A DNA stretch of 64,000 nucleotides, from contig JAQFVV010006216.1 of NCBI GenBank assembly GCA_028023455.1, forward strand, positions 5,412,877 through 5,476,876, read 5' to 3'. Within the stretch, counting starts at the first letter, position 1; each line of letters starts with the position of its first letter. Made by a program: the position numbers and the translations under genes. The DNA is from Epiperipatus broadwayi. Lineage: Eukaryota > Onychophora > Udeonychophora > Euonychophora > Peripatidae. Below the pieces are notes generated by a model that saw only the letters and a list, made by a program, of their open reading frames with translations, searched no databases and was not told the origin of the DNA. Of the stretch, positions 36,401 through 48,666 are shown piece after piece.

Positions 36401-37860
36401 AAATAAAACAATAGATAATAAAAATTAAGAATAATGAAGATTTTTTTTCAAGAAATTTGATTTCAGAAATTCAAATAGTCTTCAAAAAAGACAAAAGTCT
36501 TTATAACAACAATAATAAAAATATTAAAAGCAAACTTAAAAAAAAAAAGAATTTTGTTTTTACAGAGTCTATAAACACACAAAAAAATCCAGCTTCAAAT
36601 GATCAATGTACAGAATATAATTGATGTAATAATCACCAAGTAAACCTGTAAAAAAATTCACAAAATTTTATTGCAGCATGCATTTGTATATGCCATAATT
36701 TTTTTAGTAAAAAAAAAGGCAAATCCAGAATAAGGATATGTATATGTAAGTGTTTAAATAAATATTCAATTAAAAAATAACAAAAAGACAAATAGTTTTA
36801 TTAATATAATTAAACCAAAATATATAATTTTTCATGATATAATATTATATTTAATTATTAAAAATATAACAAAATAAAAATATGAACAATTTTAGTATCA
36901 AAATTTTTGTAAATATTGTTTTAATATAAATAAATAAAAAAAATAGGGAAAGAAAAGAACCAATTTTGATTTTATCCTTTTTTTATTGTTATTTTAACTA
37001 TATAAAAATATATTTTATTTGTTAAATTGTACTAAATGTAAACTTTCTGTCATATTAATGTTAAATTAATTGTTTAACAAAAAATCATTACTAATTCTTT
37101 TTATTCATTAGTTTTTGTCTTTTATAAATGATTTATTTAGGTAGAATCAAGGTTTTTTTTCATAAAGAAAACCTAAAAATGGGACAAAGCCATTGAAGAA
37201 TATATATATCACAAATTAAGATAACCAAACTTCTAATCCAATAAATTAAAACATTAAAAATGAGGCATAAGCATTTAGGACCCTGGTCTTGGAAGCTATT
37301 AATCTTTTTTCTGTAGTAATACGACTTAATTAATTTTTTATTTAATGCTTCAATATCATACAATTCTATATTTATAAAGAAACTTTCAATGTTTACAGAT
37401 GGAATCTACTTACAACTTAAATGGTTATAATAGGATTTATATACATAAAATAAAATTAAAATGGTAAAACACTTCATTAAAATAATAAATAAAATAAAAA
37501 ACTTTTTTATACTGATATATTTTTTTATTTATACATGTTTATATATTTTTTTAATTGTGCACAATTAAATTTTCAAAAAAAAAAAATAATAAAAAACTTG
37601 AATAATTCTAATATTATAAAACTCCCATATAAATGCCAGACTGAATTACTAAAGGGACCAGCCCCCTCCCCCCACTGTAATTAGATGTAATTTTAAAAAA
37701 AAACAAAAAAAAACAAATACAATATTTCTTTTTTTTTTATCAAAAATTTACATGTAAATTTCAAATACATCAATACAACTGATGTTTAAAAATACTGCAA
37801 TTATCTTCAAACCATTTCATCCATCTAATCCATACTAAGTTTTCTTTTTAATAAATGTCT
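33473..37860. other. AT-rich intergenic stretch
   Basis: The right half of an inverted repeat pair lies at about 34155-34250 (partner at 29615-29720). The rest shows no gene, only homopolymer runs (near 34800, 36340 and 36540) and short chance frames. The part nearest 37860 is probably the 3' UTR of the Cab45-like gene on the minus strand; its cleavage site is not evident. Confidence 0.45.
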
Positions 37861-37955
37861 AATCAAAAAACAACATGGAAATATATGGCTGAAATGTAAG
37901 TTGGTATTAATCAAAAACAGCGTGGAATTATATGGCTAAAGTGTAAGATGGTGTG
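37861..37955. repeat. 48-bp tandem duplication in the likely 3' UTR
   Basis: Units at 37861-37908 and 37909-37955 align end to end: both read AATCAAAAA..., then a TGGAA-TATATGGCT core, then GTAAG. They differ at about ten positions. They lie within 130 bases downstream of the Cab45-like stop codon on the minus strand, so they would be transcribed in its 3' UTR. Confidence 0.8.
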
Positions 37956-37981
37956 TTTATATTTTACCATCCTTATTAGTT

Positions 37982-38158
37982 TTAGAATTCATCATGAAAA
38001 CTTCGACCAGTATCCACCATCTTACTCCCCAAAAATAAATCTCGATTATCCAGAACTTCTCTTAAAGATAATTGTCCATCACCATTGGCATCAGCCATTT
38101 CAATCAATGTCTTGGCTTCATTTTTAGCATGGAATGTATTCCGAGGATCAAGATACGC
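37982..38158 (-). CDS. SDF4: Cab45/SDF4-like EF-hand protein, terminal coding exon
   Basis: The minus-strand exon follows the acceptor TTTCTTTACAG and encodes 58 residues plus a TAA stop, in phase with the exon at 46672-46844. It opens AYLDPRNTFHAKNEAKTLIE and contains the EF-hand loop DANGDGQLSLRE, with calcium-ligand residues at the expected spacing. It ends LFLGSKMVDTGRSFHDEF. CREC proteins are luminal calcium-binding proteins of the ER and Golgi. Vertebrate Cab45 ends in HEEF, and its C-terminus has the same 'GSK-x-VD-x-x-R-S-x-H-x-EF' arrangement, so this is a close family match. The HDEF end resembles a retrieval signal. Reticulocalbins end in HDEL and fit less well. The name rests on motif and length agreement without a database search. 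Confidence 0.88.
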   Translation of the reverse strand, partial: AYLDPRNTFHAKNEAKTLIEMADANGDGQLSLREVLDNRDLFLGSKMVDTGRSFHDEF

Positions 38159-39853
38159 CTGTAAAGAAAAATTAATAATTTAATTCAGGATTTTTAATTT
38201 AAAAAAAGTTATTATCTAAAGCAATGATAATACTTAATAAATGGAATAATTAAGCAAGAAATATTATGCCTTTAAAGAAAGGAGAGTCTTACAAGAAACC
38301 TATTATTATAATTAAGATATTAACTGGGTACTTGCAATGTGGTGGACAATCTTTAAAATGAAACACTTATTCTATTAAATATTATAACATTAATGTATAA
38401 TAAATAAAAATTCATGAAACATGATGAGAAAATAACTAATATCATTTATAGTTACTACATATATATTTTAATGAATAGAAATTCAAATTTTGCTTTAATA
38501 TATATTATAAAAAAATAAAAAAAAAAGTAAAATAGCTTTTAAATAACTTACTGATGACCATTACCTCTCTATCAGTCTCTTATTTCACCAGACTTGACAA
38601 TTCTTAAGTGGTAAAAGTTTAGTAAATTTCCATATTTACTCTAAACTTTAGCTAAGATTAGTTAGATACCATTTAATGATGAATATGAGATAATTATTCA
38701 GTTTGACTATGGACTATTCTACTAGCTATTTAAAAAAATCCTAAACATGAAAAAATTTTGAAGTGTTATTCGGCTTGCATTCGAACACAAATCATGGGCA
38801 GGATTGGAGGATGCATTATTTCTACATAGTGCCCTGTAAATATAATGATAAAAATTATATGCATAGATAAAATGAGAGAAAATACGGCTATTCAATAGAA
38901 AGAGCTCTAATTCATAAGGGATTAACATTTTTGAAGATGAAGCAAATAACATTGTCAGAAAATAAATAAATAATTTCAGGGAGGAAAAAAACTTAAAATA
39001 CAATTACCAAAATGAGCATAAGAAAGAAGTTGGAGGAACTTGGAATGATCGATTTTAGATTGTCTGAAAAATTGATATAATTATATATGTTACTGTGAAA
39101 GAATCACATACAAGGGATATCAGAAATGGTACAAAATTAATTTCATATCATGAAATACAAAATTTTGGGGATCAAAGGCTAATTTTTTAAATTAAGATTA
39201 AAATAAGTTAATCCCTAATTTTTTTTACAATAAAGTTTGCATTTTGATATAATGATTAATGCATTAGCCAGCCATTCTGATAAAATGAAATGAAATCATA
39301 GATTTTTTGGTTAGGTGAAAAAAATAAGTTCACTTTAGTTCATAATCAAAACAATAAAGCTGTACAATATTCCTTGACAAAAAATATATATTACTATTCT
39401 TAGCCTAGATAAAATAAAGAAGGAAAATTAAAACCTCCTCAATGAGCATTTTACTAGTTTAATGATTAGATAATAATGAGGTTTCTGCCTTGAAGAAGAC
39501 TATTTAAAACTATTATCCATTACTTTGTAGTGAATAATCAAGAAATCTAGTCATATTAATAAAAACTTGCAATCAAACATTCAGTTTCCTAAAAAAGCAT
39601 CACTTAACTTTTAAAAAAGTTATATTACTTCCATAAAATGATCATGGAAAGTAGTATTTGTTTCATTACAACATTAAACAAGATCAAGAATATGTATGCC
39701 ATTACTTCACTCATTTATAATGTAACAATATTTAAATAAAATGCAATATTCAATGACTGACAAGATGGGTTGGCCAGTTATCCCATATTTTTTATAATTT
39801 TGATATGACACTAATATCTTTACAGCATGTTTAGCTTATAAAACCAAATGTCC

Positions 39854-39879
39854 TTCTTGGTCAATGATTTGACCAAGAA
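39854..39879. repeat. Short perfect hairpin
   Basis: Arms TTCTTGGTCAA and TTGACCAAGAA, 11 nt each, flank a 4-nt loop. It lies in the Cab45-like intron and has no known function. Confidence 0.7.
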
Positions 39880-40560
39880 TTATTTTACCCTCACATCAAT
39901 GCTTTTCTGAAACTTTTTTTCTAACAAGATTTGCATTCGGATTCAAAGATGATGCCAATCATAACATTTCTATTATCAAACTCAGAAGATAACAGAAAAG
40001 AATTCTAAAAAAGAAACTAACCCAAGAAAAAACATTTTCAACTTTGGTCATTAGGTGCTACAAAATCAACGGAGTTACATTAGTAGATTATTGTGAAAAT
40101 GTAAAAAATTCAATAGATTCATGCTTTATTTTTACTCACATATAAAAACATTGGGAGGAATTACAAGCCACTTAAAGTAGGAATCTTGATATAAATAAAA
40201 TAAATTTAGATAAAGTTTTCCAACCGCACATGTTTTAGGTTTATTGCCTTAGTAAATATTACTTACGTATTCAATGTGCATTAAATAAATTTATAAAGTT
40301 TATCAGAGCTCTAAATTGAACTACTAAAATTAATTAATTTAAAAGGTAATAATTATGTCAAAATATTACTCATGATCAAATGTTTAGTTGTAGAATACTC
40401 TATTGCCTATTCTAGCTGCCCTTTGAGCAGAAACCTTGATGTGCATACACAGTATTACATATTTGATACGTTTTAGTATAGAAAACAATATATATATAAT
40501 CAATAAAGCAAATCATATATAATGTGACATTACTTTTAAAAGCTTGTATTTACAAATATG

Positions 40561-40605
40561 TAATATAGGGAGCTTGTTTGAGCTATTGCTATGCTCCCTA
40601 TATTA
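40561..40605. repeat. Short perfect hairpin
   Basis: Arms TAATATAGGGAGC and GCTCCCTATATTA (13 nt each) flank a 19-nt loop. It stands beside a TA/CA microsatellite (40600-40640) in the Cab45-like intron. Confidence 0.7.
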
Positions 40606-41023
40606 TATATATATATACACACACACATACATATAAATGTAGAAATATTGTCAATGCCAAATATATTATATATTATTCATAGTTCATCGGAAAATGTGGT
40701 TAATTCTATTTGGATTTCATAAACATAATTGGGACTAGAATTTTAATTATTTACAAACCATATAAAGTAAATAGAATATAAGCATCTCAAATTCATCTTA
40801 TTCTTGAGAAAATTGTTTATTAATATTTATAGATATTGTATATTGGGAAGTTTTATATTTTTTCCTTAATAGATAAATGATACTTTGAATAGGAGTCGTA
40901 AGTTATATTTAAAATAATATAATTTTTTTTATTGCATTCAACTTTAAAAAAAATACCCATGGTATAAATATGATATTTGAACACATTTAGATTTAATTTG
41001 AATAAATAAGAATTGAATGGATG

Positions 41024-41117
41024 TGATGATATAAAATATTTTTATTAATTCAAATTAACTGATTATTAATTGATGATATAAAATATTTTTATTAATTCAA
41101 ATTAACTGATTATTAAT
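41024..41117. repeat. Perfect 47-bp tandem duplication
   Basis: Units at 41024-41070 and 41071-41117 are identical by eye (each starts TGATGATATAAAATATTTTT). Identity implies a recent replication-slippage or repair event within the intron. Confidence 0.9.
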
Positions 41118-42265
41118 TTGGTTGTCCAAAATTAGTTAAACACCACAGATATTGCAAACAACTTGAGAAGAATTTGAGCTTGCTTTTAAAGGTTTACTTC
41201 AATCATCCTTAACATATGATATATGCACCTGATAGCATCAGATTAGAAATTAATTAATATATACATAACAAAACATTATATGAACATCAGCTTATGCTCA
41301 ACATTTGTATTAGAAGCATTAATTTATTCTGCTCCAGATCTATCTATTGTAAGCTTGAATAATAAAATAGTCAATCAGATGATAATCCTATATCTAAATC
41401 CTTCAACAACTTCTGACTTTTGAGCTTCTTCAGTGAAAAACATCAAGTTTAAAGCTATTTTATAGCTAAGGTGAGATTCATAAAGGTTTTAAACTTATGT
41501 TAAAATTTGCATGCATAGTTATTATATATACAAACAAGATATTAGAAAAACTACTTTTATGCAAAATATTTACATTATTCACATTTTATAAGTTTGTTAA
41601 TGATGTAGACCTAAATATGAGATAAAAGAAAAATTAAATGGTGTTAGGTGATGACAAGCAATGGTGAACTCCTATAGCAATGATCAAGTATATCAATGAT
41701 TTAATTGTAGTACCATACTGCTTTTATTTCTGAGCCAGCCATCAAACAGAGAACATATATACAAAAGAGTGTTAGTGGCATTTATTTTTAACAGCACATT
41801 ATTTTTAATTTAACTCTATAAAGCTACATTTGAATATCTGTCTTCATGTACAATCCATTCATCATGATATAGATGCAGTGAATCTTTATTTTTTTCTTTA
41901 CGATAATAAAAACCTTTTGCAGATTTCTTTTTTAAAGTTTAATTTTACTGATATCTGATTGTTTAAATACAATAAATAAAATAGAATAAACAAATGCCAT
42001 ATGATCCATAAATATTTTCTGATCCTTTTAGAATGTAGCTGAGATTTATATAATATTTTTCTAATAATTAAAAAACTATCGGTTGTATTCTCATCCTTGG
42101 TGTTCGCCTTAAGATGGCATTGATGCTAATCAAAAACATATACATATAACGATTCCGGGCCGGACCTAAATGATCGATTTGATCTAAAAAGATCTGATTT
42201 CTTAGATTTGTAATAAAATATTCTACTAACTAATACTATTATATGATGTTAGTTTTTTTCATTTT

Positions 42266-42768
42266 TGTAAATGTTTATTAATCTTATCTTGTTTTTGAGT
42301 TTGTGTGTCTTTAAAGTTACGGTGTTTTTCTAATTTTTTTTTTTTTGACTTTGCGTGTGTCTTTTTAAAGTTACGGTCTTTTTTTTTTGCAGAGTAAATC
42401 AATAATTTTATTCAAAAGCAAGACGTAATAAGTAAATGTTTATTAATCTTATCTTGATTTTGAGTTTGTGTCTTTAAAGTTACGGGGCTTTTTCGAATTT
42501 TTTTTTTTTTTGGACTTTAGGTGTGTCTTTTTAAAGTTACGGTATTTTTTTTGCAAGAGTAAATCAATAATTTGATTCAAAAGCAAGACATAATAAGTCA
42601 ATGTTTATTAATCTTAGATTGTTTTTGAGTTTGTGTGTGTCTTTAAAGTTACGGGGCTTTTTCTCATTTTTTTTTGGACTTTATGTGTGTCTTTTTTTTT
42701 AAAGTTATGGTATTTTTGGTCAAGAGTAAATCAATCATTTTATTAAAAAAGCAAGACGTAATTCTAAA
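42266..42768. repeat. Three tandem units of about 165 bp inside the DNA transposon
   Basis: Units begin near 42266, 42434 and 42598. Each reads AATGTTTATTAATCTTA, then TTTGAGTTTGTGT, then TCTTTAAAGTTACGG twice around a T-run, then GAGTAAATCAAT, then AAGCAAGACRTAAT. Differences are mainly in T-run length and a few substitutions. Confidence 0.85.
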
Positions 42769-42839
42769 TCTATCAAAAGTAACGTAATTTATATACTACA
42801 ATTTAGAATTGATACCCGACTACTATTAGTAAGGACCGT

Positions 42840-43440
42840 CATTAAAAGACTCGATTGAAAAATAATACCCGAGTAATTTCCATTTTCTTTTTTTTTTGGG
42901 GGGGGGGGAGGAAAGTAATAAATCAGAAAGTGGGTTGTTTTTGTTAAGTCTGTCTATATAAAGATAATAAAATATATTTTATATTTTAATATGTTTTTAT
43001 TATTAATTAAATATTTATATATATATTAATAAATAAAAAGAATGGTTTTTATTATATAATAAAAAAAAAAAAGTTTAAAAAAGGGTACCGTTATTGAAAT
43101 ACTAAATTTAAAAATGATAGCCGACTAATTTGCGTTTCTTTTGACAGTAATTAATAAGAAAGTGGGTTTCTTTTTTTTTTTGGTAAATCTTGTGTATATA
43201 TAAAAACAAACAAACCACAATTCAAAGACTCCATTGAAAAAAATCAAACCCCGATGAATTTGCTTTTTTTTTTAAAGACAGTAATTAATCAGGAACTGGG
43301 TTTTTTTTGTTAGTGTGTAGATATAAAAACTAATCTTATTTTGAAATAATAAATGTAACAAAACAAAAAAAAAATAATACCCGACTAATTTTATTTTTTG
43401 GACAAGTAATTCCTAATAATTAGACAGTGGGATGTTTTTG
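42840..43440. repeat. Second, irregular internal repeat set of the DNA transposon
   Basis: A block ACCCGACTAATTT (with variants) followed 20-40 bases later by AGTAATTAATAAGAAAGTGGG-like sequence and TTTTTGTTA recurs about four times, near 42870, 43120, 43250 and 43380. Spacing varies because AT-rich insertions differ between copies. Confidence 0.65.
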
Positions 43441-46400
43441 TTTGTGCATATATATATAGCAAAAGTAACTGATCACGGACGAATTCTCGCGAAAACGGTA
43501 CTTTTCGCGTGATCCTTGAATTTTTTTGTCCCTTTCGCACCCTTAAAAGCAATTTTTGAGGGTTACCCCTTCGTAATGGAATCTTCAGGACATTATTACT
43601 AAACTTACAACAGTAAAGTAAGTTACAACACATTAAAAAAAAATAGACGTCTTATCAAATTTTAAAAAACTACGACTGCTTCAAAGACACACACTCTCAC
43701 ATGAAACTACAGAGAAAATAGATATTCTACTATTACGAGAAAATGATGAACAAAATCGACTACTAAGGCAGCCGATCAAGGCATTTCTTTCTCTTTGCTT
43801 TTAGCATAGAAAAAAAGCCATAACCGGCAGCCGTCGGGAACTCTTTCTGTGTTTTATCATAGAAAGAAGTCTCTTTGTGTTGGCTTCTGTCGCCATCACC
43901 TCCTCCGTCCAACATAACGTGAGGACTTTTCTGCGTTTATAATGTAGAAAAATTCCTCTTTGGTTGGGTGAAACAGTATATTTCTAGGAATTTACCTAGA
44001 AGTAGCGACATCTTAAGGCGAACACCAAGGATGAGAAAACAACCAAACTATCTAAAAGGAATGTGATTCTTATTTAGAAGATCTTGAATATCCAAAACAT
44101 CCAGCCAATCTCTATAAACTCCTATTATTTGTACTAAATTGAAATGATGAATTCTATTATTTAGATTATTATTATTATTATTTGGACAAATGAACTGCCT
44201 TAATTGCATATGGTGTCAATATATAACAAGTATACAAAATTAAACACAAAGTATTTTCAAAACCATAAATCATATTTTCCATATTTCTTTTTTTAATGAA
44301 TTTTAATTAGATTATCATACTATAATATTTGGATTAATTATGAATTTAAAGAATAATAAGAAGCCATTATATTTTTATTGTAAAATAGGTAAACTTATAG
44401 TTATTGAAGATAGTAAAATGAGAACTACATTAATGGAAGACTGTATTCCCAGAACTACAGTTCAATGCTTAACTGGTGATAATAAAAGAGAAATGATTTT
44501 AGGTGTTATTATAGCTTTATTAAATAATCATCTAAATTTTTATAGAATCAAGGTTGTGGTTTATCTTTAACCTCATTATTTAAACTTTTTTTATTTATAT
44601 TATCTTTGCTCTTTTTTTCTCTATTTTCTATTTTAGTTTTCTGATTTCAATCACTAAGTTTACTACAGAGTTCTGATCATCTGAATTCTCTCATGCTAAT
44701 GGCCATTTCTCTGCAATAACTGTGATAATAGTATATGCATCTGTGCAACCATATTTCCATTATATAATTACATATAGGGCAAATCTGATTCCAATATTTT
44801 CCTTTTTTTCTTTACTTTCTGTGGTTTTTTTTGTTTTATCTTTCTCTTTTGCAATTTTTTTCTTTTGGAAGTTAGACTATCATATATTTCTGAGAAACTG
44901 CTGATGGTAATGATGAATATACATACATAACAAAATTAAATAAGCATACTTCAGTAAATAAACCAACTTATATATATATACACATTTTAAAATAAAAATT
45001 TAAAAAAAAACACACTTAAGCAAATTATTATGCCTAATTTGCACAAATATCATGTTTTATTTTATCTTTTAATCAGTTTTTTTTAAAAAAAAAACAACCC
45101 GGTTTTCATTTGCTTCTTTAATTAAAGAGAAGTGGGAGGGAAATACTTTTTAAATCAGCTGATATAAAATTTGCAAACTAAGCTTTTAAATATATATCAG
45201 AGAAAAAAAAGAGTGTAGGAATTAATGAGTAAACTTTTATTTATTTAATTACCTCATATGAAGAAAATTCTGCAAAATAAATTTATATAAATAGTAACTA
45301 TTAATTTTAATAATTATTGTACATGCATAACAAACCTAAATGAATGCCTTGTGTCTACTTTGTATTTTTATCAATTTTATTTTTTTTTAAATTGTTATCA
45401 TTTGCTTTTGTAAAAACAGCATTGTGAGAAAAATACTTGTTTCCAAATAAACTGATATGATAATTATAACACTAAATTTTTAAATGTACTTACATAAAAG
45501 TAAACATACAAAATTATATAAATAATAACATATTTAGGTATACTGCAATATATATATGAAAATTAAATTATGATTTACATTTAATATTAAAGTCCAATAG
45601 CATATCAGTTTTTAAAAACATGGGATGTTTATAATGGAGAAAATTAAAAAAAGTATAATGTTAAGTTATTTTTAAATAGATATAATCAATCATTTGGAAA
45701 GACTCAGGAACAAAGACTGGTGAATTAAATATTATTACAAACATAGAATTTAGTATAATTTTCAATACCAAAATGCAAGAGAAAAAAGTACAAGTTACAT
45801 AGAATAAATAATATATCATAATTTAATAAAAAAAGGAGAGAGGGAAATAGTAATTTATTACTAGGAAATAACGTTTGTTGGAAACTTTGTTTAACTAAAT
45901 TTTCTGACAACCTGCCTTATATTAATTTTCAATATGTGTAAAAAAAAAAAAGATTTTAATTTTTTATTTGCACATCTAATAGAATTGACAGCAGGTGTTC
46001 AATAAGATTTATCAATCTATTACTAAACTTGCAAATTTACTATTATTTTCTTTGTTAAAAAAAATACTATTAGATGGATTTATGGGGATAAAATTTTATA
46101 GTAATAGATAATGGATAATGTGCATAAAGAAAATAAAGCACGATATGAAATAGAATGGGTGAATGAAAAGAGTATAAAATTCTAAAAAAAAAAAAAGATA
46201 AAATTTGAATATCTTGTGTTAATATTAAATGAAATATTTTTTTGAAGTTTATCATTAGATCTTATTGTCGATATATTTATAAAATAATTCTGAAAATACC
46301 ATTAATTATATATTCTGACTTTATTATTATTATTATTTATGTAATAAAAATAATAGAATTAAAAAAAGGGTATTTATTTAACCTATTTCTTTAATATTAA

Positions 46401-46671
46401 TGAATTAATTAAACAATAATACATTTATCTTTATTATTACATTAACAAGTATAAAATACATTGAATTTAATTAATTGACAATAAGTTTATTATTTAATAT
46501 TAAGTTTCATATTTTATTCCAAAATAATAAATCCTATTAAGAAACACTGATGTCTGTTTAAATTTGAGATTTTGGATTATTGATTTTAAATAACTTTTGC
46601 CCGTCCTTTCCACCCCAACATATATGCATATGTGTGGGAAATATTTGACTTTAAAAATTTTTAATACTCAC

Positions 46672-46844
46672 TAGTAATTCTTTATGATTTACAATTCCAT
46701 CCTTATTCAAATCAATAACATCTTTGAATTCTTGTATGCGATCCTTTTGGAAACGCTCATCTGATAATTTCCATTCATCATCAACTATACCAGGTGGTAA
46801 AGCAGCAAATTCTTCCACAGTGAGTTCTTCATCCCCATTTTTAT
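46672..46844 (-). CDS. SDF4: Cab45/SDF4-like EF-hand protein, internal coding exon
   Basis: The minus-strand exon lies between acceptor CATATTTAG and donor GTGAGT and starts with two bases completing a split Asp codon. It encodes DKNGDEELTVEEFAALPPG, an EF-hand loop followed by the family's LP-x-G segment. It continues with DDEWKLSDERFQKDRIQEFK and a second loop, DLNKDGIVNHKE. Residue order matches Cab45, where a 'D-x-W-x-x-DR-x-x-EF' link joins these two EF-hands. The Asp/Asn ligands are intact, so calcium binding is plausible. The protein continues directly into the terminal exon at 37982-38158. Upstream exons with the signal peptide and first EF-hands were not found in the 17 kb to the window edge. 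A young Gypsy element lies upstream in the same orientation. Confidence 0.88.
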
Positions 46845-48004
46845 CTAAATATGACCATAAATAAAAATAACAAATAAACATAATATATAATTATAACAAC
46901 AAAAAAATGCCTACATATATATGCACATTATATTATTTCCATATCTAAGCAATTTTATTACAATCTACTGTTATTTTATAGCTCAATCTTTTACTTTTTA
47001 ATATTGTGCAAAATTTGCCAATTTTACTTTGAACATTTTCATATATATATATATTATTTCTAAACTATCTCTTTGTCATGAATATCTATCTCTCTGTCAA
47101 ATAAATGTTCCTATAAATATAATTATTACTCCTATGTTATTTACTTCTGGATCCAAAAAATAACTTTTTTTAACCTTTTAATGAAATTAATTTAAAATTT
47201 GCAGAATCATCATTCTCATATAATAATTACAAAAACAACAAAAAAAAAACTTTTATGTAATTAAACATGTTATTAAGATGCTATTTCTTGAAAATAGTTT
47301 ATTGCTAGTTAATTAGTTCAATTCCATTAAATTTTAAGTAATTCCTGATAATTCTTCAAATCATCCTTTCTTTCATCAACTCATTCAATTACAACTAGTA
47401 TAATATTAAACTACTTAAATATTTCTTCCACTTTTCCTCATAACTTTTTTGTGTATAAAATGGAACAATTTTTTGCCCATAATGAACATACAATTAATTT
47501 CTTCAACCAGCTCAAAAAATACTTTTTTTTTTTATTCCTACATTAAATTTCCCTTACAATATATTTAATAGTTTTAAGCAAAATTTGTTTTGTTTATTTG
47601 GAAGCTTCTTCGTCAGCGAGTAAATCGTTGTTAGGCTCTTACAATATATTAAAACATAAGTAAAAACAATAAAATAATCAATTTAACTTTTGTTTTCATT
47701 AAAATATATATATTTTTCATTTTAGAAAGATTCCCTAAGATATTTTTTACCCAAAATTTTTCTTTTCTGATTTTTTAAAAAAAAAAAATTGCCATCTCTG
47801 ACACTACTGAAAACTTTAAAAAAAAATTCATTTCTGTCTTCTCACAGTTTACATAAAATTCTCAATTGAATCTTTGCCCTTTTAGTACTTAGTTTTTCAA
47901 ACTAAAATAATTTCATCCTAAAATTTAACTCTTTAAAATCAGATTCATATATAAAACAATCATTATATAGATTAAATAAATATGCTAAAAAAATGAATCC
48001 TTAT
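46845..48004. other. AT-rich sequence, probably intron of the Cab45-like gene
   Basis: No further exon is visible between the acceptor at 46845 and the Gypsy insertion. The 5-base target-duplication copy CTTAT is at 48000-48004. Confidence 0.5.
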
Positions 48005-48641
48005 TGTTGTGTTTGGTCTGGATTACAGACCCAACTAACAGTAAATAATATAAAATAATACTGAAACAAGTATTATAATTTAATATATTTATTATGTACA
48101 AATATATACAAACAATATACAGTATTCAAATGCATATTTATAAGTTGAATCTTGGAGTTTAACGTAACTCTTGTGTTCTGCCTGCCGCTTACAGCCACAC
48201 CTTATGGCTTGCCTCACGGGTAAGGTCTATGACTCTTCCAGCTGTACTAGACAGCTTGCCTCGAGCCGTGTGATCTTAGCAGCGTCCAGTCTCTGTGGGA
48301 CTTGCCTAGCTGCGTAGATCTAAATAGCATAGTGCTATTAATGGGAATACTTGCTGCTGTTTAGGTTAGCAGAGTTTCCCTGGGAGAACGCAAAGCGTCT
48401 GTTTAGGTTAGACACGTTCTTCCTTGATTCTCACAAAAGGCTGACTATTTATACCCAGATCCCTGACCTTATTGAAAACCTTCAGCTTCAGCAAGCATTG
48501 TTGCTCATTGGCCTGTAATAATCATTGGCTATGCTTTTATCTATACATCAGCCTATTGGCCTGAGGCAAACAATGCTTAATCCGATCAGATAAGGCGGCA
48601 TCTGGAATAGTCCACTTCTGAGAGAAAGGAGGACTATAACA
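48005..48641 (-). repeat. 3' LTR of the young Gypsy element
   Basis: 637 bp, starting TGTTGTGTTTGG on the plus strand and ending GGACTATAACA. It differs from the 5' LTR at roughly twenty positions by eye, about 3 percent. The purine tract lies just inside it. Confidence 0.92.
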
Positions 48642-48655
48642 TCCCTCCCCCGGGC
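48642..48655 (-). promoter_or_regulatory. Polypurine tract of the young Gypsy element
   Basis: The minus strand reads CCGGGGGAGGGA directly next to the 3' LTR start TGTTATAG. This is the expected position for the plus-strand DNA primer. Confidence 0.75.
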
Positions 48656-48666
48656 TAAAATTTACT

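Larger units (their letters stand above)
42081..44044. mobile_element. Non-autonomous DNA transposon with 36-bp TIRs and 8-bp TSD
   Basis: The left end 42081-42116 and right end 44009-44044 are inverted copies with one mismatch (left GGTTGTATTCTCATCCTTGG, right complement GGTTGTTTTCTCATCCTTGG). The octamer AAACTATC lies directly outside both ends (42073-42080 and 44045-44052), a perfect 8-bp target duplication. No transposase is readable in the 1.96 kb, so it would need enzyme supplied in trans. An 8-bp duplication suits hAT, P or Merlin-type superfamilies; the GG tips favour Merlin but do not prove it. It sits in the Cab45-like intron. The sequence retains CpG-containing motifs (for example TCGCGAAAACGG near 43490) that stand out from the AT-rich surroundings. 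Confidence 0.85.
38159..46671 (-). other. SDF4: 8.5 kb intron of the Cab45-like gene
   Basis: The flanking exons join as ...HKELL plus AYLDP... in phase 0, with donor GTGAGT and acceptor CAG on the minus strand. The protein matches family spacing across the join, so no exon is missing here. The intron contains the transposon at 42081-44044, a 47-bp tandem duplication, small hairpins and otherwise AT-rich sequence. Short plus-strand frames, such as 44340-44570, have no recognisable product. Confidence 0.8.

Noticed and set aside
38722-39003. 93-codon minus-strand frame in the intron
   Set aside because: Hydrophobic, AT-driven composition with no motif; the exon join in Cab45 is already complete without it.
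43391-43633. 80-codon minus-strand frame inside the TIR transposon
   Set aside because: No transposase motif is visible and the element is otherwise repeats; treated as chance.
44340-44570. 76-codon plus-strand frame in the Cab45-like intron
   Set aside because: Composition is near background, no motif is visible and it lacks repeat or splice support.
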